The notes: a model not told the origin generated them from the letters alone. 64,000 bases of DNA from Luteitalea sp. (GCA_009377605.1 WHTT01000005.1:1-64000), one strand, 5' to 3'. Shown: positions 1-10,200, numbered from the stretch's first letter. Numbers and translations are program-made.

Positions 1-237
1 GGATCCCTGATTCAGCGGAAATCGCCGCACATAGCGCATGAGCAGCGGCAGCGTCAGCCCCCACGTCGCGCAGCGTACGGCGTTGATCCAGAGCACCCAC
101 GTGATCGATTTGCCAACCGCCAGGTAGCTGGCGTACAGCATGACCGAGAGAACGACGGTTGCGCCGGCCCACACTCCTACCGCCAGCAGCACCCGCTGCC
201 CAATGCCCCACGACCGATCCTTGTGGCGCTCGTTCAT
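1..237 (-). CDS. N-terminus of a membrane sensor protein, probably LytS/YehU-type histidine kinase (partial)
   Basis: The first 79 codons are visible; the gene runs off the left edge of the window. The peptide starts MNERHKDRSWGIGQ and has two hydrophobic stretches, about residues 15-41 and 46-66. It then reads LPLLMRYVRRFPLNQ. That pattern, membrane helices ending in a basic RRFPL motif, is familiar from the N-terminal membrane part of LytS-like sensor histidine kinases paired with LytTR regulators in Acidobacteriota. The kinase domain itself is not in view, so the family is inferred. The ATG at 235-237 was chosen because it gives a basic N-terminus before the first helix. It is transcribed in the same direction as rel and lies downstream of it. 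Confidence 0.5.
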   Translation of the reverse strand, partial: MNERHKDRSWGIGQRVLLAVGVWAGATVVLSVMLYASYLAVGKSITWVLWINAVRCATWGLTLPLLMRYVRRFPLNQGS

Positions 238-255
238 GGAGTTTGAGTTCCTAGG

Positions 256-312
256 CAGGGCCGCCTCGCCGAGGCGGCGGTGACGACGCGGGAGGCTGAC
301 GCGCCCTACCAT
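256..312. repeat. REP-like palindrome, family 1 (CCGCCTCG-C-CGAGGCGG)
   Basis: The 87-base gap between rel and the sensor gene contains a GC-rich palindrome at 261-277, followed at 299-310 by the motif gacgcgccctacc. The same palindrome and the same CCCTACC/GGTAGGG edge recur at 30121-30187, 40340-40365 and 51328-51353, with degenerate copies at 18489-18602 and 38849-38882. As RNA it would fold into a hairpin downstream of rel. Confidence 0.75.
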
Positions 313-324
313 CGCTAGCTGGCC

Positions 325-2511
325 TTAGGAACCCGCCACCACCTTGCGGGTGGCGCGCTCCACATCGAGCACGCCGGTCACCCCCTTGATGGACGCGATG
401 ACCTTTTCGAGGTGCTTGAGATCGTTGATCTCCACGGTCATGTCGATGCGGCCCTGGCCCTGCTCGCTGGTCGCCTCCATCGATCGGATGTTCGTGTTGA
501 TGCCCGAGACCTTGGCGCTCACGGCCGCCAGCATGCCCTTGCGATCCTCCACGATGACGCTGAGCGGCACCGCATAGGTTGCAGGCGTCTTCTCGCTGCG
601 GGCCCATTCCACCTCGATACGCCGCTCCGGGTCGTACATCAGGTTCAGGACGTTGCGACAGGTCGCCGAGTGCACCGAGACGCCCTTGCCGCGCGTGATG
701 TAGCCGATGATCTTCTCGCCGCGGATGGGATTGCAGCAGCGCGCGCGAAAGACCAACAGGTCGTCGGCCCCGCGCACGGTGATTCGATCCTCGCCCGACC
801 TGAGGACGCGCCGCATCATCGACGCGAGACGGCCGGGCTGCTCCGGCTCCGGTAGGCGCTCAGCCGGTACGGCCTTCTGCAGCACGTGACGCGCCGAGAT
901 CTTCCCGTACCCAACGGCCGCCATCAGGTCGTCCACCCTTTGCAGCCCGTGCTCCTGCGCGACCTTGCCGAGCGCATCGGCGGCGAGGGTCTTCAGATTG
1001 ACACCAAAATGGCGGGCTTCCTTTTCGAACAGGCGGCGGCCGATCTCGAGCGCGCGCTGCTTCTCCTGCGCGTTGATGAAGTGCCGGATCTTCTGGCGGG
1101 CGCGGGACGTGACGATGTGCGCGAGCCAGTCACGGCTCGGTGAGCGTCCGGCCTGTGTCACGATCTCGACGATGTCGCCGTTCTTCAGGCGGTGTCGAAT
1201 CGGGACGAGCTTCGCGTTGACGCGCGCACCGATACACTGATGGCCGATGTCCGTGTGGATCGAGTAGGCGAAATCGATCACCGTCGCGCCACGCGGCAGC
1301 GCCTTGACCTCGCCGCGAGGTGTGAACAAATACACCTCTTCCGGATAGAGGTCGATCTTGAGGCTCTGAATGAACTCGCCGGGGTCGCGCACCTCTTGCT
1401 GCCACTCGAGCAGCTGCCGCAGCCACTTGAAGTACTGCTCGTCGCGCTCGGCGCCGACGCGTCCTTCCTTGTATTTCCAATGCGCAGCGATGCCCTCCTC
1501 GGCAATGCGGTGCATGTCCTCCGCCCGGATCTGGATCTCGAACGGCATGCCATGCTCGCTGATGACCGACGTATGCAACGCTTGATAGCCGTTGGGCCGC
1601 GGCATGGCAATGAAGTCCTTGATGCGGTCGGGGATGGGCGACCACGTCTGGTGGACGATGCCGAGCGTGGCGTAGCAGTCCTGGACGGATCCCGTGATCA
1701 CGCGTAGCGCGAGGAGATCGTAGACCTGATCGAGGTCGATGCGCTGCCGTTTCAGCTTCAGGTGAATGCTGTAGAGGCGCTTGATACGCCCTTCCAGCAG
1801 GATGACGGGCACCTGTGCTTCTTTGAGCTTCGACGCGAGCGTCGCCTCGAGCTCGGCCATCACCGCTTCCATTTGCTTGCGGCGGCTCTCGACTTTTTGG
1901 CGGAGCGCCTCGTAGGCGCGCGGCTCGAGCGATCGATAGGCGAGCTCCTCGAGCTCGTTCTTCACCTTGCTCATGCCGAGGCGGTTGGCGATGGGCGCGT
2001 AGATGTCGAGCGTCTCCTGCGCGACGCGAATAGCGCGCTCCTCCGGCAAGTGGTCGAGGGTGCGCATGTTGTGGAGCCGGTCCGCCAGCTTCACCAAGAT
2101 CACCCGCACATCGTCGACCATGGCGAGCAGCATCTTGCGGAAGTTCTCGGCCTGCCGCTCTTCGCTCGTCGAGAAGCCCACCTGGGGAATAGCACCAAGC
2201 TTGGTGACGCCCTCGACGACATGGGCGACCTCGGGGCCGAAGAGGTCGCGAATCTTGGTGATAGTGGTGAGCGTGTCCTCCACGACGTCGTGCAGCAAGC
2301 CTGCGGCAATCGCCACGACGTCGAGCCGCTGCTCGGCGAGGAGATTCGCCACCTCGAGCGGATGCACGAGGTACGGCTCGCCGGAGTGGCGGATTTGCCC
2401 CTTGTGCTCCAGCGCCGAGAAGACGTAGGCCCGGCGAAGCAGCTCGATATCGGCCTCTGGGCTATACGCCCGGACCTTGTCGACAACGTCCTCGAACCGA
2501 ATCATGCTCAC
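325..2511 (-). CDS. rel: Bifunctional (p)ppGpp synthetase/hydrolase (RelA/SpoT family)
   Basis: This 728-residue protein has the full long-RSH layout and length. An HD hydrolase domain comes first, with HDVVED at residues 74-79. The synthetase domain follows, with the RIKD variant typical of bifunctional enzymes and the PNGYQALHT motif. A TGS domain follows (EEVYLFTPRGEVKALPRG...). A C-terminal ACT domain spans roughly the last 80 residues (VPLSVIVEDRKGMLAAVS). It makes and degrades the stringent-response alarmone in the cytoplasm. The RIKD rather than EXDD motif plus an intact HD site argue for both activities. The start MSMIRFEDVV matches the usual short N-terminus. It is alone on its strand here; the next gene (2806) diverges. 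Confidence 0.95.
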   Translation of the reverse strand: MSMIRFEDVVDKVRAYSPEADIELLRRAYVFSALEHKGQIRHSGEPYLVHPLEVANLLAEQRLDVVAIAAGLLHDVVEDTLTTITKIRDLFGPEVAHVVEGVTKLGAIPQVGFSTSEERQAENFRKMLLAMVDDVRVILVKLADRLHNMRTLDHLPEERAIRVAQETLDIYAPIANRLGMSKVKNELEELAYRSLEPRAYEALRQKVESRRKQMEAVMAELEATLASKLKEAQVPVILLEGRIKRLYSIHLKLKRQRIDLDQVYDLLALRVITGSVQDCYATLGIVHQTWSPIPDRIKDFIAMPRPNGYQALHTSVISEHGMPFEIQIRAEDMHRIAEEGIAAHWKYKEGRVGAERDEQYFKWLRQLLEWQQEVRDPGEFIQSLKIDLYPEEVYLFTPRGEVKALPRGATVIDFAYSIHTDIGHQCIGARVNAKLVPIRHRLKNGDIVEIVTQAGRSPSRDWLAHIVTSRARQKIRHFINAQEKQRALEIGRRLFEKEARHFGVNLKTLAADALGKVAQEHGLQRVDDLMAAVGYGKISARHVLQKAVPAERLPEPEQPGRLASMMRRVLRSGEDRITVRGADDLLVFRARCCNPIRGEKIIGYITRGKGVSVHSATCRNVLNLMYDPERRIEVEWARSEKTPATYAVPLSVIVEDRKGMLAAVSAKVSGINTNIRSMEATSEQGQGRIDMTVEINDLKHLEKVIASIKGVTGVLDVERATRKVVAGS

Positions 2512-2658
2512 CGGTGTCTATCTATGTAGGGGTGGCAGGTAAGGGCGCTTCAGGGGCACCGTCGATATGGGCCGCCGTGTCTCATCTCCTGGTACGTAGC
2601 GCGCTCAAGCGATGGGGCAGCTCAAGTAGCACCCCTTTACCTGTCACTATAGCGCGCC

Positions 2659-2688
2659 TTGACCGCCTGAGCGGCGCTTGACTATACT
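2659..2688 (+). promoter_or_regulatory. Sigma70-type promoter for the TPR lipoprotein gene
   Basis: TTGACC at 2659-2664 and TATACT at 2683-2688 are separated by 18 bases. This gives a leader of about 110 bases before the ATG at 2806. The rest of the 2512-2805 gap, shared with divergent rel, shows a loose inverted similarity between ggcaggtaaggg (2534 area) and the complement of ccctttacctgtc (2634 area), and nothing else clear. Confidence 0.6.
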
Positions 2689-2805
2689 GGTCGGCGCTTT
2701 TCCTCGAAGAGCCCGCCGTCGCTATGCTCAGGCGCGGCAAGCCGGCCAAGGTAGGGGGTGTCGCGGTTACGGCAGGCCCCGTTCCCGAGCTCAAGGAGAG
2801 TCTTC

Positions 2806-3765
2806 ATGGTTACCCGGTTCCGTTCGTTGGGCCGTCTGTTTCTCGTGGCTGGTGTGGTGGTGTCTGTTGCCGGCTGCAACTTTGCCCGGTTGAAGGCAAA
2901 TCGCGAGTTCAGCCAAGGCAACGAAGAGTACGCGGGCAAGAAGTATCGCGAAGCCATCGAGCACTACCACACAGTGCTCGAGTCGCTGCCGGAGGACGAG
3001 ATCGCGCAGGACGACGCGCTGAGTAGCGTGTGGTTCTTCCTCGCGAACGCGAACGACAACCTCTACAGGCCGGGGGCCGAAAACGCAGAGAATGAGCAGA
3101 TCGGGCAAGAGGCGATCGAGAACTATGAGCTCGCGTCGAAGCGCTCAAAGGACCCGAAATACCAGAAGCTTGCGCTCCAGTACCTGTTCGGTCTGTATAG
3201 ACCAGACAAGATGGACCGCCCGGATGAAGCCGAGCGAATTGGCAAGACGCTCATCAGCAGTGATCCTGATGACCTCGACTCGTACCGAGGGCTCGCACGG
3301 CTGTATCTGGACATTGGAGACCCCGAATCGTCGGTGGCCACGCTGCAACAAGCCCTCGAGCGCAGCCCAGATGACGTCAACTTGCTACAGGAGCTCGCGG
3401 AAACGCACAACAAGGGTGGCAAGTTCGACGACGCCGTTGAGATCTACGAGCGGGTGGCGGATCTCCAACCCAGGGATCCGGTGGCACGCCTTCGCCTAGC
3501 GCAGTTCTTCCAGGAGAAAGCAGACAAGGATCACACTCTGAGCGCGCCGCAGAGGGGTGAGTACATCGAGCGCGGCATCGAGGCGACCGACCGCGCGCTC
3601 CAGGTCAAGCCCGACTACTTCGAAGCCTTCGTGTACAAACGGATTCTGCTGAATCTACAGGCCAAGCAGACCAAGAACCGGAAAGAGTACGACGCCATCA
3701 TGAAGCAGGCTGACGAAGTCACCCAGAGGATCGAGCAGATGCAGAAGAAGCAGGGCGATACGTAG
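2806..3765 (+). CDS. TPR-repeat lipoprotein
   Basis: A 319-residue lipoprotein. The N-terminus MVTRFRSLGRLFLVAGVVVSVAGC has a lipobox (VAGC, Cys24), so the mature protein should be anchored to a membrane by its lipidated Cys. The rest is helical and repetitive, with TPR-like units (for example around FSQGNEEYAGKKYREAIEHYHTVLESLPED and DVNLLQELAETHNKGGKFDDAVEIYERVADLQPRD; each shown in parts). TPR lipoproteins usually scaffold envelope complexes; the partner is unknown. The ATG at 2806 was preferred over an in-frame GTG at 2758 because AAGGAG (2793-2798) sits 7 bases upstream and the signal peptide starts there. The stop codon TAG abuts the octamer array. Confidence 0.85.
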   Translation: MVTRFRSLGRLFLVAGVVVSVAGCNFARLKANREFSQGNEEYAGKKYREAIEHYHTVLESLPEDEIAQDDALSSVWFFLANANDNLYRPGAENAENEQIGQEAIENYELASKRSKDPKYQKLALQYLFGLYRPDKMDRPDEAERIGKTLISSDPDDLDSYRGLARLYLDIGDPESSVATLQQALERSPDDVNLLQELAETHNKGGKFDDAVEIYERVADLQPRDPVARLRLAQFFQEKADKDHTLSAPQRGEYIERGIEATDRALQVKPDYFEAFVYKRILLNLQAKQTKNRKEYDAIMKQADEVTQRIEQMQKKQGDT

Positions 3766-3989
3766 GGGACAGGGATCAAGGGACCAAGGGACCAAGGGAC
3801 CAAGGGATCGAGGGATGGCAGGGTGGCTCGCGCAGCCGCCGTTACTCGCGGTCACCTCCCGGCAGGTTCACCCGTCACCCTCGGCCTGCACGGGCACTGT
3901 CGCAGCCTTTCCTCCCCTTGATCCCTTGATCCCTTGATCCCTTGGTCCCTTGGTCCCTTGGTCCCTTGGTCCCTTGATCCCTTGGTCCC
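3766..3989. repeat. Paired inverted octamer array A
   Basis: Left arm (about 3766-3816) is a tandem run of GGATCAAG and GGACCAAG octamers. Right arm (about 3914-3989) is about nine octamers of the complement (CTTGGTCC / CTTGATCC). A 97-base non-repetitive loop separates them. The variant order is the same in both arms: one GGATC type, a block of GGACC type (3 on the left, 4 on the right), then GGATC type again. The arms therefore look like homologous copies that have since changed unit number. The element starts directly after the TAG of the lipoprotein gene. The first 20 bases of each arm are enough for a stable hairpin in RNA. Confidence 0.9.
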
Positions 3990-4035
3990 CGTCCGCTAGC
4001 CCCCGCCGTCTCTGTCTCCCCCTTGCAACCCCAAG

Positions 4036-4070
4036 CGTTTTACGCCACTGTAAAACGGTCTTGCTAGACT
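4036..4070 (+). promoter_or_regulatory. Palindromic operator and -10 of the first Oar-like receptor
   Basis: CGTTTTAC (4036-4043) and GTAAAACG (4050-4057) form a perfect 8-bp inverted repeat with a 6-base gap. TAGACT at 4065-4070 is a fair -10. The -35 position for a 17-base spacer (4042-4047) falls inside the palindrome, as expected for a repressor site. Leader length to ATG 4092 is about 15 bases. Confidence 0.55.
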
Positions 4071-4091
4071 GTCCTTTTTGGGGGACTTTCC

Positions 4092-7000
4092 ATGTCAATC
4101 TATATCCGACGTCTAGCTGTTCTTGCGCTCCTGCTTTGTCCGAGCGTGCTCACGGTGTCACGGGCCGCCGCCCAGAACGTCACGACCGGCGCCGTCAGCG
4201 GCATCGTCGTGGACGAACAGCAGGCCGTGCTGCCAGGAGCCACGGTTGTCGCCGTCCACGAGCCCACCGGCACGACTTACGAGACGGTAACGCTGGAGGA
4301 CGGACAGTTCCAGTTGTTGAACGTGCGCGCAGGCGGCCCCTACCAGGTCACCGTCGCGCTGCCGGGCTTCCGGGATGAACAGCGCACCGGCCTCAACGTC
4401 CCGCTCGGATCCGCGTTGGCGGTGAACGTGACGCTGCAGCTTGCGACGGTCGCCGAGACCGTGGAAGTCACCGCGCAGGCCAGCGAGACCTTCAGCTCTG
4501 CGACGCAGGGCACGGCGTCGAACGTGCCGCAGGCAGCAATCGAGACGCTCCCCACCATTGCGCGGCGTATCGACGACTTCGCACGAACCAATCCCTTCAT
4601 CGTGCAGACGCCGGCCGGCCAGGACGGCTCGGCGCTGTCGGTGGCCGGGCGAAACAACCGCTACAACAGCATCCAGGTCGACGGCGCGGTCAACAACGAC
4701 CTCTTCGGCCTGGCGGCCTCTGGCGTACCGGGTGGGCAGGCTGACGCCCAACCCGTGAGCCTCGACGCCATCCAGGAGCTGCAACTGGTCGTGGCACCCT
4801 ACGACGTCCGGCAGGGCGGCTTCGCTGGTGGCGGGATCAATGCCATCACCAAGAGCGGCGCGAACAACTTCTTCGGGACCGGCTATTACTACGGCCGCAC
4901 GCAGGCGCTCGTCGGGGACGGCATCGACGAGGAACCAGTGTCAGACTTCGAGGATCAGCAGTTCGGCGCCAGCGTCGGCGGGCCCCTCGTCCGCAACCAG
5001 GCGTTCTTCTTTGGCCTCGGCGAGCTCAACCGGCGCAGCACGCCGACCGGGTTCTCGGCCGATGACTGGGCGGCCGTGAGCGATCGTGCGGAAGGTCGCA
5101 GGCAGGACGTCACACGCTTCGTGGACATCCTGCAGAACCAGTACGGGTACGACCCCGGTCCCGTGAGCGAGTTCTCACGCCAGCGCGACAACAACATGAT
5201 CTTCGCGCGCGGCGATCTCAATCTCTCGCCCAATCATCGCCTGACCGTGCGCCACAACTATATCGACCCGATCTCAGACATCGGCTCGATCAGCAATAGC
5301 ACATTCTTGTTCCCGGACAGCTTCTACCAGTTCAACAGCGCGGTGAACTCCACGGTCGGCCAGTTGAACAGCCAGTTCGGCGGCTTCGTGAACGAGCTGC
5401 GCGTGACCTACCAGCGCATCCGCGACCGCCGCGGCGGCTCCGATGATTTCCCTGGTCTCTTTCCTCACCTCTTCGTCAATATCCCCGATGGCACGTTGGA
5501 GGCCGGACGCGAGGAGTTCTCGACGGCCAACGAGCTCGATCAGGACGTGGTCGAGGTGACCAACGATCTCACCTTCGTGCGCGGCCGCCACACCTTCACG
5601 CTCGGGACGCACAACGAGTTCTTCAGCTTCCGGAATCTCTTCATCCGCGACAACTTCGGGACCTACCGCTTCGACAGCCTGGATTTCTTCGAGCAGGGGC
5701 TCGCCCAGCAGTTCGACTACAGCTTCTCCGCCACCTCGGATCCGGAGCAAGCGGCGGAGTTCGCGGTGCGACAGTTTGGCTTCTACGCGGGCGACCAGTG
5801 GCGCCTCGCGCCGCAGTTCACGCTCACCTACGGCCTGCGCGTGGATCTGCCGCGCTTTCCGGACGACCCCGCGCGCAACCCTGTCAGCGAGGAGCTGTTC
5901 GGGTTCCGCTCTGACGTGACGCCGAATGACGTGTTGTGGTCTCCGCGCGTGGGCTTCAACTATGACCTCGGCACGGACACGCGCCAGCAGCTTCGCGGCG
6001 GTCTGGGGCTCTTCGCAGGACGGACGCCGTATGTCTGGTTGAGCAATCAGTACAGCAACACCGGTCTCGAGTTCACGCGATTGAACGTTCCACGCGACGC
6101 CGACAATCGCATCCCGTTCGTCCCCGATCCGAGCGCCCAGCCGACGACCGTTGGCGATGCGGCGACCAACGAGATAGACCTGATCGATCCGGACTACCGG
6201 TTCCCGCAGGTCATTCGAGGCAATCTCGGATACGACCGGGAGGTCGGCGGCGGTCTCATCGCCACGGCGGAGCTCCTCTTCAGCAATAGCCTCAAGGACA
6301 TCGCGTACCAGAACCTGAACCTCGAGCAAATTGGCACGCAGCCGGACGGACGGCCGCTCTTCCAGCGCGCCAACCCGGAGCTGAGTGACGTCATCCTGCT
6401 CACGAATACCGACGAAGGCGAGAACTACAACCTCGCATTCAAGCTAGAGCGGCCGCTTCGCGATGGCTGGTTCGCGAGCGGGTCGTATGCATACGGCTAT
6501 GCGCGGTCGCTCAACGACGGCACGTCGAGCCAGGCGGCGAGCAACTGGGGCAATCTCTACGTGCCGGGGGACCCCAACAACGCTCCGGTCGCCCGATCGA
6601 ACTTCGAGGTGCACCACCGCATCAACTTGAGCGGCTCTTATCGCTTTGACTTGAGGCAGTTGGGCGTAACTGCGTCAGCCTTCTACAATGGGCAAAGTGG
6701 TCGGCCGTACTCGAGCTCGTTCAGTTTTACAGACGTGAACGGTGATGGCCGCAACGCAAACGATCAGCTGTACATTCCGGCCAGCGCCGACGAGGTCGTC
6801 TTCAGCAACGGAACATACGATGACCTGCTCGACTACGTCGCGTTGGCCGAGCTCGAGGACTACATCGGCCAGATCGTCCCGCGCAATGCCTCGTTCACAG
6901 CCTGGACCCACATCGTGGACTTCAGGGTGGCGGTCGATGTCCCACTCGCAGGACGGCGCGGCCTCGAGCTCGCTTTCGATGTGTTCAACTTGGGAAACGT

Positions 7001-7193
7001 GTTCGGCAACGAGACGGGCCTGATCCGAAACGCGGGAAGCTTCCAGCAACTCCTCCCGGTTCGCTTCGGCGGAATCGATGATGAGACGGGCAAGATGATT
7101 TTCGACCTCAGCCCGCTCTCCGTCTCACCCTTCACCATCGATGATCTCCGATCTCGCTGGCAAGGGCAGTTCAGTATCAGGTTTCGGTTCTAA
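4092..7193 (+). CDS. TonB-dependent receptor, Oar-like, with carboxypeptidase-regulatory domain
   Basis: A 1033-residue outer-membrane protein. Residues 1-27 are a signal peptide (MSIYIRRLAVLALLL... ending SRAAAQ). An Ig-like carboxypeptidase-regulatory domain covers about 30-115 (GAVSGIVVDEQQAVLPGATV). The plug covers about 125-260 (SVAGRNNRYNSIQVDGAVNNDLFG), and a long beta-barrel ends in the aromatic signature GQFSIRFRF, with terminal Phe. Such receptors take up large substrates using TonB energy; the ligand cannot be read from sequence. It follows array A and has its own promoter with an operator-like palindrome. The ATG at 4092 gives a complete signal peptide. Confidence 0.92.
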   Translation: MSIYIRRLAVLALLLCPSVLTVSRAAAQNVTTGAVSGIVVDEQQAVLPGATVVAVHEPTGTTYETVTLEDGQFQLLNVRAGGPYQVTVALPGFRDEQRTGLNVPLGSALAVNVTLQLATVAETVEVTAQASETFSSATQGTASNVPQAAIETLPTIARRIDDFARTNPFIVQTPAGQDGSALSVAGRNNRYNSIQVDGAVNNDLFGLAASGVPGGQADAQPVSLDAIQELQLVVAPYDVRQGGFAGGGINAITKSGANNFFGTGYYYGRTQALVGDGIDEEPVSDFEDQQFGASVGGPLVRNQAFFFGLGELNRRSTPTGFSADDWAAVSDRAEGRRQDVTRFVDILQNQYGYDPGPVSEFSRQRDNNMIFARGDLNLSPNHRLTVRHNYIDPISDIGSISNSTFLFPDSFYQFNSAVNSTVGQLNSQFGGFVNELRVTYQRIRDRRGGSDDFPGLFPHLFVNIPDGTLEAGREEFSTANELDQDVVEVTNDLTFVRGRHTFTLGTHNEFFSFRNLFIRDNFGTYRFDSLDFFEQGLAQQFDYSFSATSDPEQAAEFAVRQFGFYAGDQWRLAPQFTLTYGLRVDLPRFPDDPARNPVSEELFGFRSDVTPNDVLWSPRVGFNYDLGTDTRQQLRGGLGLFAGRTPYVWLSNQYSNTGLEFTRLNVPRDADNRIPFVPDPSAQPTTVGDAATNEIDLIDPDYRFPQVIRGNLGYDREVGGGLIATAELLFSNSLKDIAYQNLNLEQIGTQPDGRPLFQRANPELSDVILLTNTDEGENYNLAFKLERPLRDGWFASGSYAYGYARSLNDGTSSQAASNWGNLYVPGDPNNAPVARSNFEVHHRINLSGSYRFDLRQLGVTASAFYNGQSGRPYSSSFSFTDVNGDGRNANDQLYIPASADEVVFSNGTYDDLLDYVALAELEDYIGQIVPRNASFTAWTHIVDFRVAVDVPLAGRRGLELAFDVFNLGNVFGNETGLIRNAGSFQQLLPVRFGGIDDETGKMIFDLSPLSVSPFTIDDLRSRWQGQFSIRFRF

Positions 7194-7214
7194 TCAGTAA
7201 CAGGTCCGATACTC

Positions 7215-7273
7215 GTAGCGCAGGCCTTCAGGCCTGCCATCCCGGCGTCGGCAGGCCTAAAGGCCTGCGCTAC
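7215..7273. repeat. REP-like palindrome, family 2 (GTAGCGCAGGCCT...)
   Basis: GTAGCGCAGGCCTTCAGGCC and its near-perfect inverted copy flank an 11-base centre, 59 bases in all, between two convergent genes. A second copy lies at 60022-60094. Each arm also contains its own AGGCCT palindrome, so it can fold as two small hairpins or one long one. It may act as a bidirectional terminator here. Confidence 0.8.
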
Positions 7274-7285
7274 TCGTCACTGCTC

Positions 7286-10200
7286 TTAGAACCCAGGTCG
7301 AATATTAAAGGCAAACTTCCAGCCGACGCCTTCGCGGTCGAGTGGCCGGACGGCGTTGAGCTCGAAGATGGCAAAGCCGAGCGCGTTGAAGCGCAGGCCG
7401 GCCCCCACGCTGCGCACCCAATCGCGTGACCCGTTGGCAAACGCGGGGTCCTCGGTAGACGTCCAGGCCACCCCGGCGTCACCAAAGAGCAAACCTTCGA
7501 TCGGCACTGGGCCGTAGTCGTACTGCCCCTTGAAGATGCCAATCAACGGGAAGCGCAGCTCGGCGTTGAGAACGAGTATGCGTGAGCCGATCAGGCGATC
7601 AAACTCTGGACAACCGCTCTCGTCCGTCGCATTGCACTCGCTGCGGTCAATATCATTCAGGTCGTAACCACGCACGAAACCAGGGTCTGCAAAGTACTGC
7701 GACCCGAGAAACAGCGGGCGCAATCGCGTATCGTCTCCGTCCCCACCATACCGACCGTAGTGCAACCCACGCACGGCGAACGTGATGGGGCGGACCGGAG
7801 CGAAGTAGCGACGGTAGTCGAGGAGCATGCCCGTATAGTTCAGACTGCCGCCCGTTGGGCTGGCCTCAACCCGCCAACGCGAGCCCAGTAAGGGGCTAGT
7901 TGGGCCGAACACTGTTGTGTCGTGAACGAACGCCGCGGAGCCGCTCGCCAAGTGAATGTCGTCCGGCGCCGCCTCCTCGAACTCGCTTCGATCGAGGAGC
8001 TCTCCGAATGGAGAGAACGTGAACCGATCCACTTCCTGGTCGAATGCGATGTTCTCGTAGCCGCCTGAGAACTCGAACCGATCGGATCGGCTGAATGGAT
8101 ACGCCACCAAACCGGCAATCTGGCGGTGTGTCTGGCGTATCGTGACGAAGTCTTCGGTAAAGGTGCCGTCTGGTTGTAGAGTACGTCCCCTGAAGCCGCC
8201 CCATCGATATGGAATCGATCCTCCAATCAAGCCCCAGTTCAACCGGGACGAGCGATTCAGGTAGGCCACCTGACCGCCAATGTCCTCAACTTCGCCGTTG
8301 GCGAGAATGTTGGTGGTCAGAATGTGATTGCCGAGGATGTCGCTGAATTGGAGCGCAACGCCGCCGCTCAGATACGTCCCGAACGAGCTCGCCCCGACGC
8401 CCATCGCTTGGGCTGCATAGTCGAGGCCCAGCTTGGCATCGTAGGGAGCTTCTTCCGGTTTTTGATCTTCCGGGGGCAGGCCGAAGCTCGCGTCGGTGAG
8501 CAGCTTTTCAACCTGCGTGTTCTTGCGCGCCGCGAGCGGCGGGGGGAGCATGGCTGCATCCGGCTGGGACGCGTCGGTCGATATCTCGACCGGCACCTCA
8601 CCAGCGCTCCCATCCAATGTTCGGATTTCGAACCCGCTATCGAATTGCACGCTGTAGGCGAGGCGGTCCGCCTTGGCGGCAACCGACAGTGCCGGGCTGA
8701 GCGCCGTGATACCGGTCACGCCGGTCCTGACGTCGGTCACGCGATGCATGCGGCCGCTCTCGATCTCGAGCCGGTAGACGTTGGTGACACCATCTGGATC
8801 CGCGAGGAAGAAGAGTGACCGACCATCCTGCGCCCACTGCGGGTTGATGTGCTTCCCTTGCGGAAATGCCGCAACCGGCTCGATACGCCTGGTGTCGAGG
8901 TCGAGCCGCGCCAGACGGTATGCGCCAAACTGCAGCGTCTCCAGGTTGCTGGAGAAGCGATCGGTGACGAACACGATGGTCTTGCCGTCTGGCGACCATG
9001 CCGGTTGTATCTCTGCGTACGCATCGTCGGTCAACGCTCGAAGCTCGCCCTTGTCGAGGTCGTACAGGTAGAGATCGGGCAAGCCTCCCTTCAGGGCAGA
9101 GAACGCAATGCGGCGGCCATCCGGGGACCAGGTTGGATGGAAGATCTCACCGAGCTCTTCGAACTCCTCTTCACGCACGCGCTTTCCCTGCTCGACGTCG
9201 TAGATGCTCAGCACGGGGTTTCCACGCCTCACGGCCGCAAAGGCAATGTGGCGGCCGGCGTGATCCCAGGCACCGGCGGAATTGATGAACTGCAAGCTGT
9301 CGAAGTGCGGGTCAGCCGCGGTCTCCACGATCTTGCGCTCGATCTTTCCGGTCTCCGCGTCGGCGAGGAACACGTCGATGGAGAAGAGGTCCTTCTCGGA
9401 AAGGAAGGCTATCTTCTTGCCGTCAGGGCTCAGCGAGGGACCGATGTTCAGTTGGCCGCCGTTCTGCTGCTCGGAGAGCACCAGCCTGCCGCTCTCCTCC
9501 TGCGGCGCCTTGCTCAACACCGGCTGGTACTGCTCGATGATGGCGCCCTTCCAGCTGTCGGAGAGCTCTTTGATGTCCAGTCCGGTGACCTCCATCAAGG
9601 CACCCTCGGCATCCCCCGTTTGCGCCGCGATGCGGAGCGCGTCACCCACGACCGCGTCACCCCAACGGCCAGCCACGTACGCCCACAGCGCCTGGCCCCA
9701 CCGGTACGGAAAGTACCGTGGGTTATTGAGGTCTCGAATGGTCGGGAGGTTGTCTCGCAACGCGGCATCGCGAAGCCACATGGCTGTCTGCGGATCCACC
9801 GGGCCAATGGAGAGATATTCGGCCATGCCCTCGATGAACCACAGGGGGAGGCGGAACAAGCCGCGCCCGCCCATCATGAAGCCGATGTCGTACTGAAAGG
9901 CATGGACGAGCTCATGGCCGAGCACGTGGTCCGTCTCCGCCAGGGGGCCGGCAAACGGCAGGACCACCCGCCGCTTGAGCGCCTCGGTCACGCCACCGGT
10001 GCCCTCCCCAATGCCCCCCTCGATCACGTTGGTCTGCTCGAAATGAGGGTGACTCGCGTAGAGGATGAGCGGTTGGCGGCTGGTCAGCTCGTGGTCCAGG
10101 GTCTTCACGAGCCGCTCGTACCAGCGCTCCGCCATGCGGGCGGCCTCGTCAATCGCTGCCTTTTCCTCTGGGTAGTAGTGAATGTCGAAATGCTGGGTCT

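Noticed and set aside
2758-2805. GTG start for the TPR lipoprotein 16 codons upstream
   Set aside because: It would put 16 extra residues before the lipoprotein signal peptide, and the ATG at 2806 has a good ribosome site.
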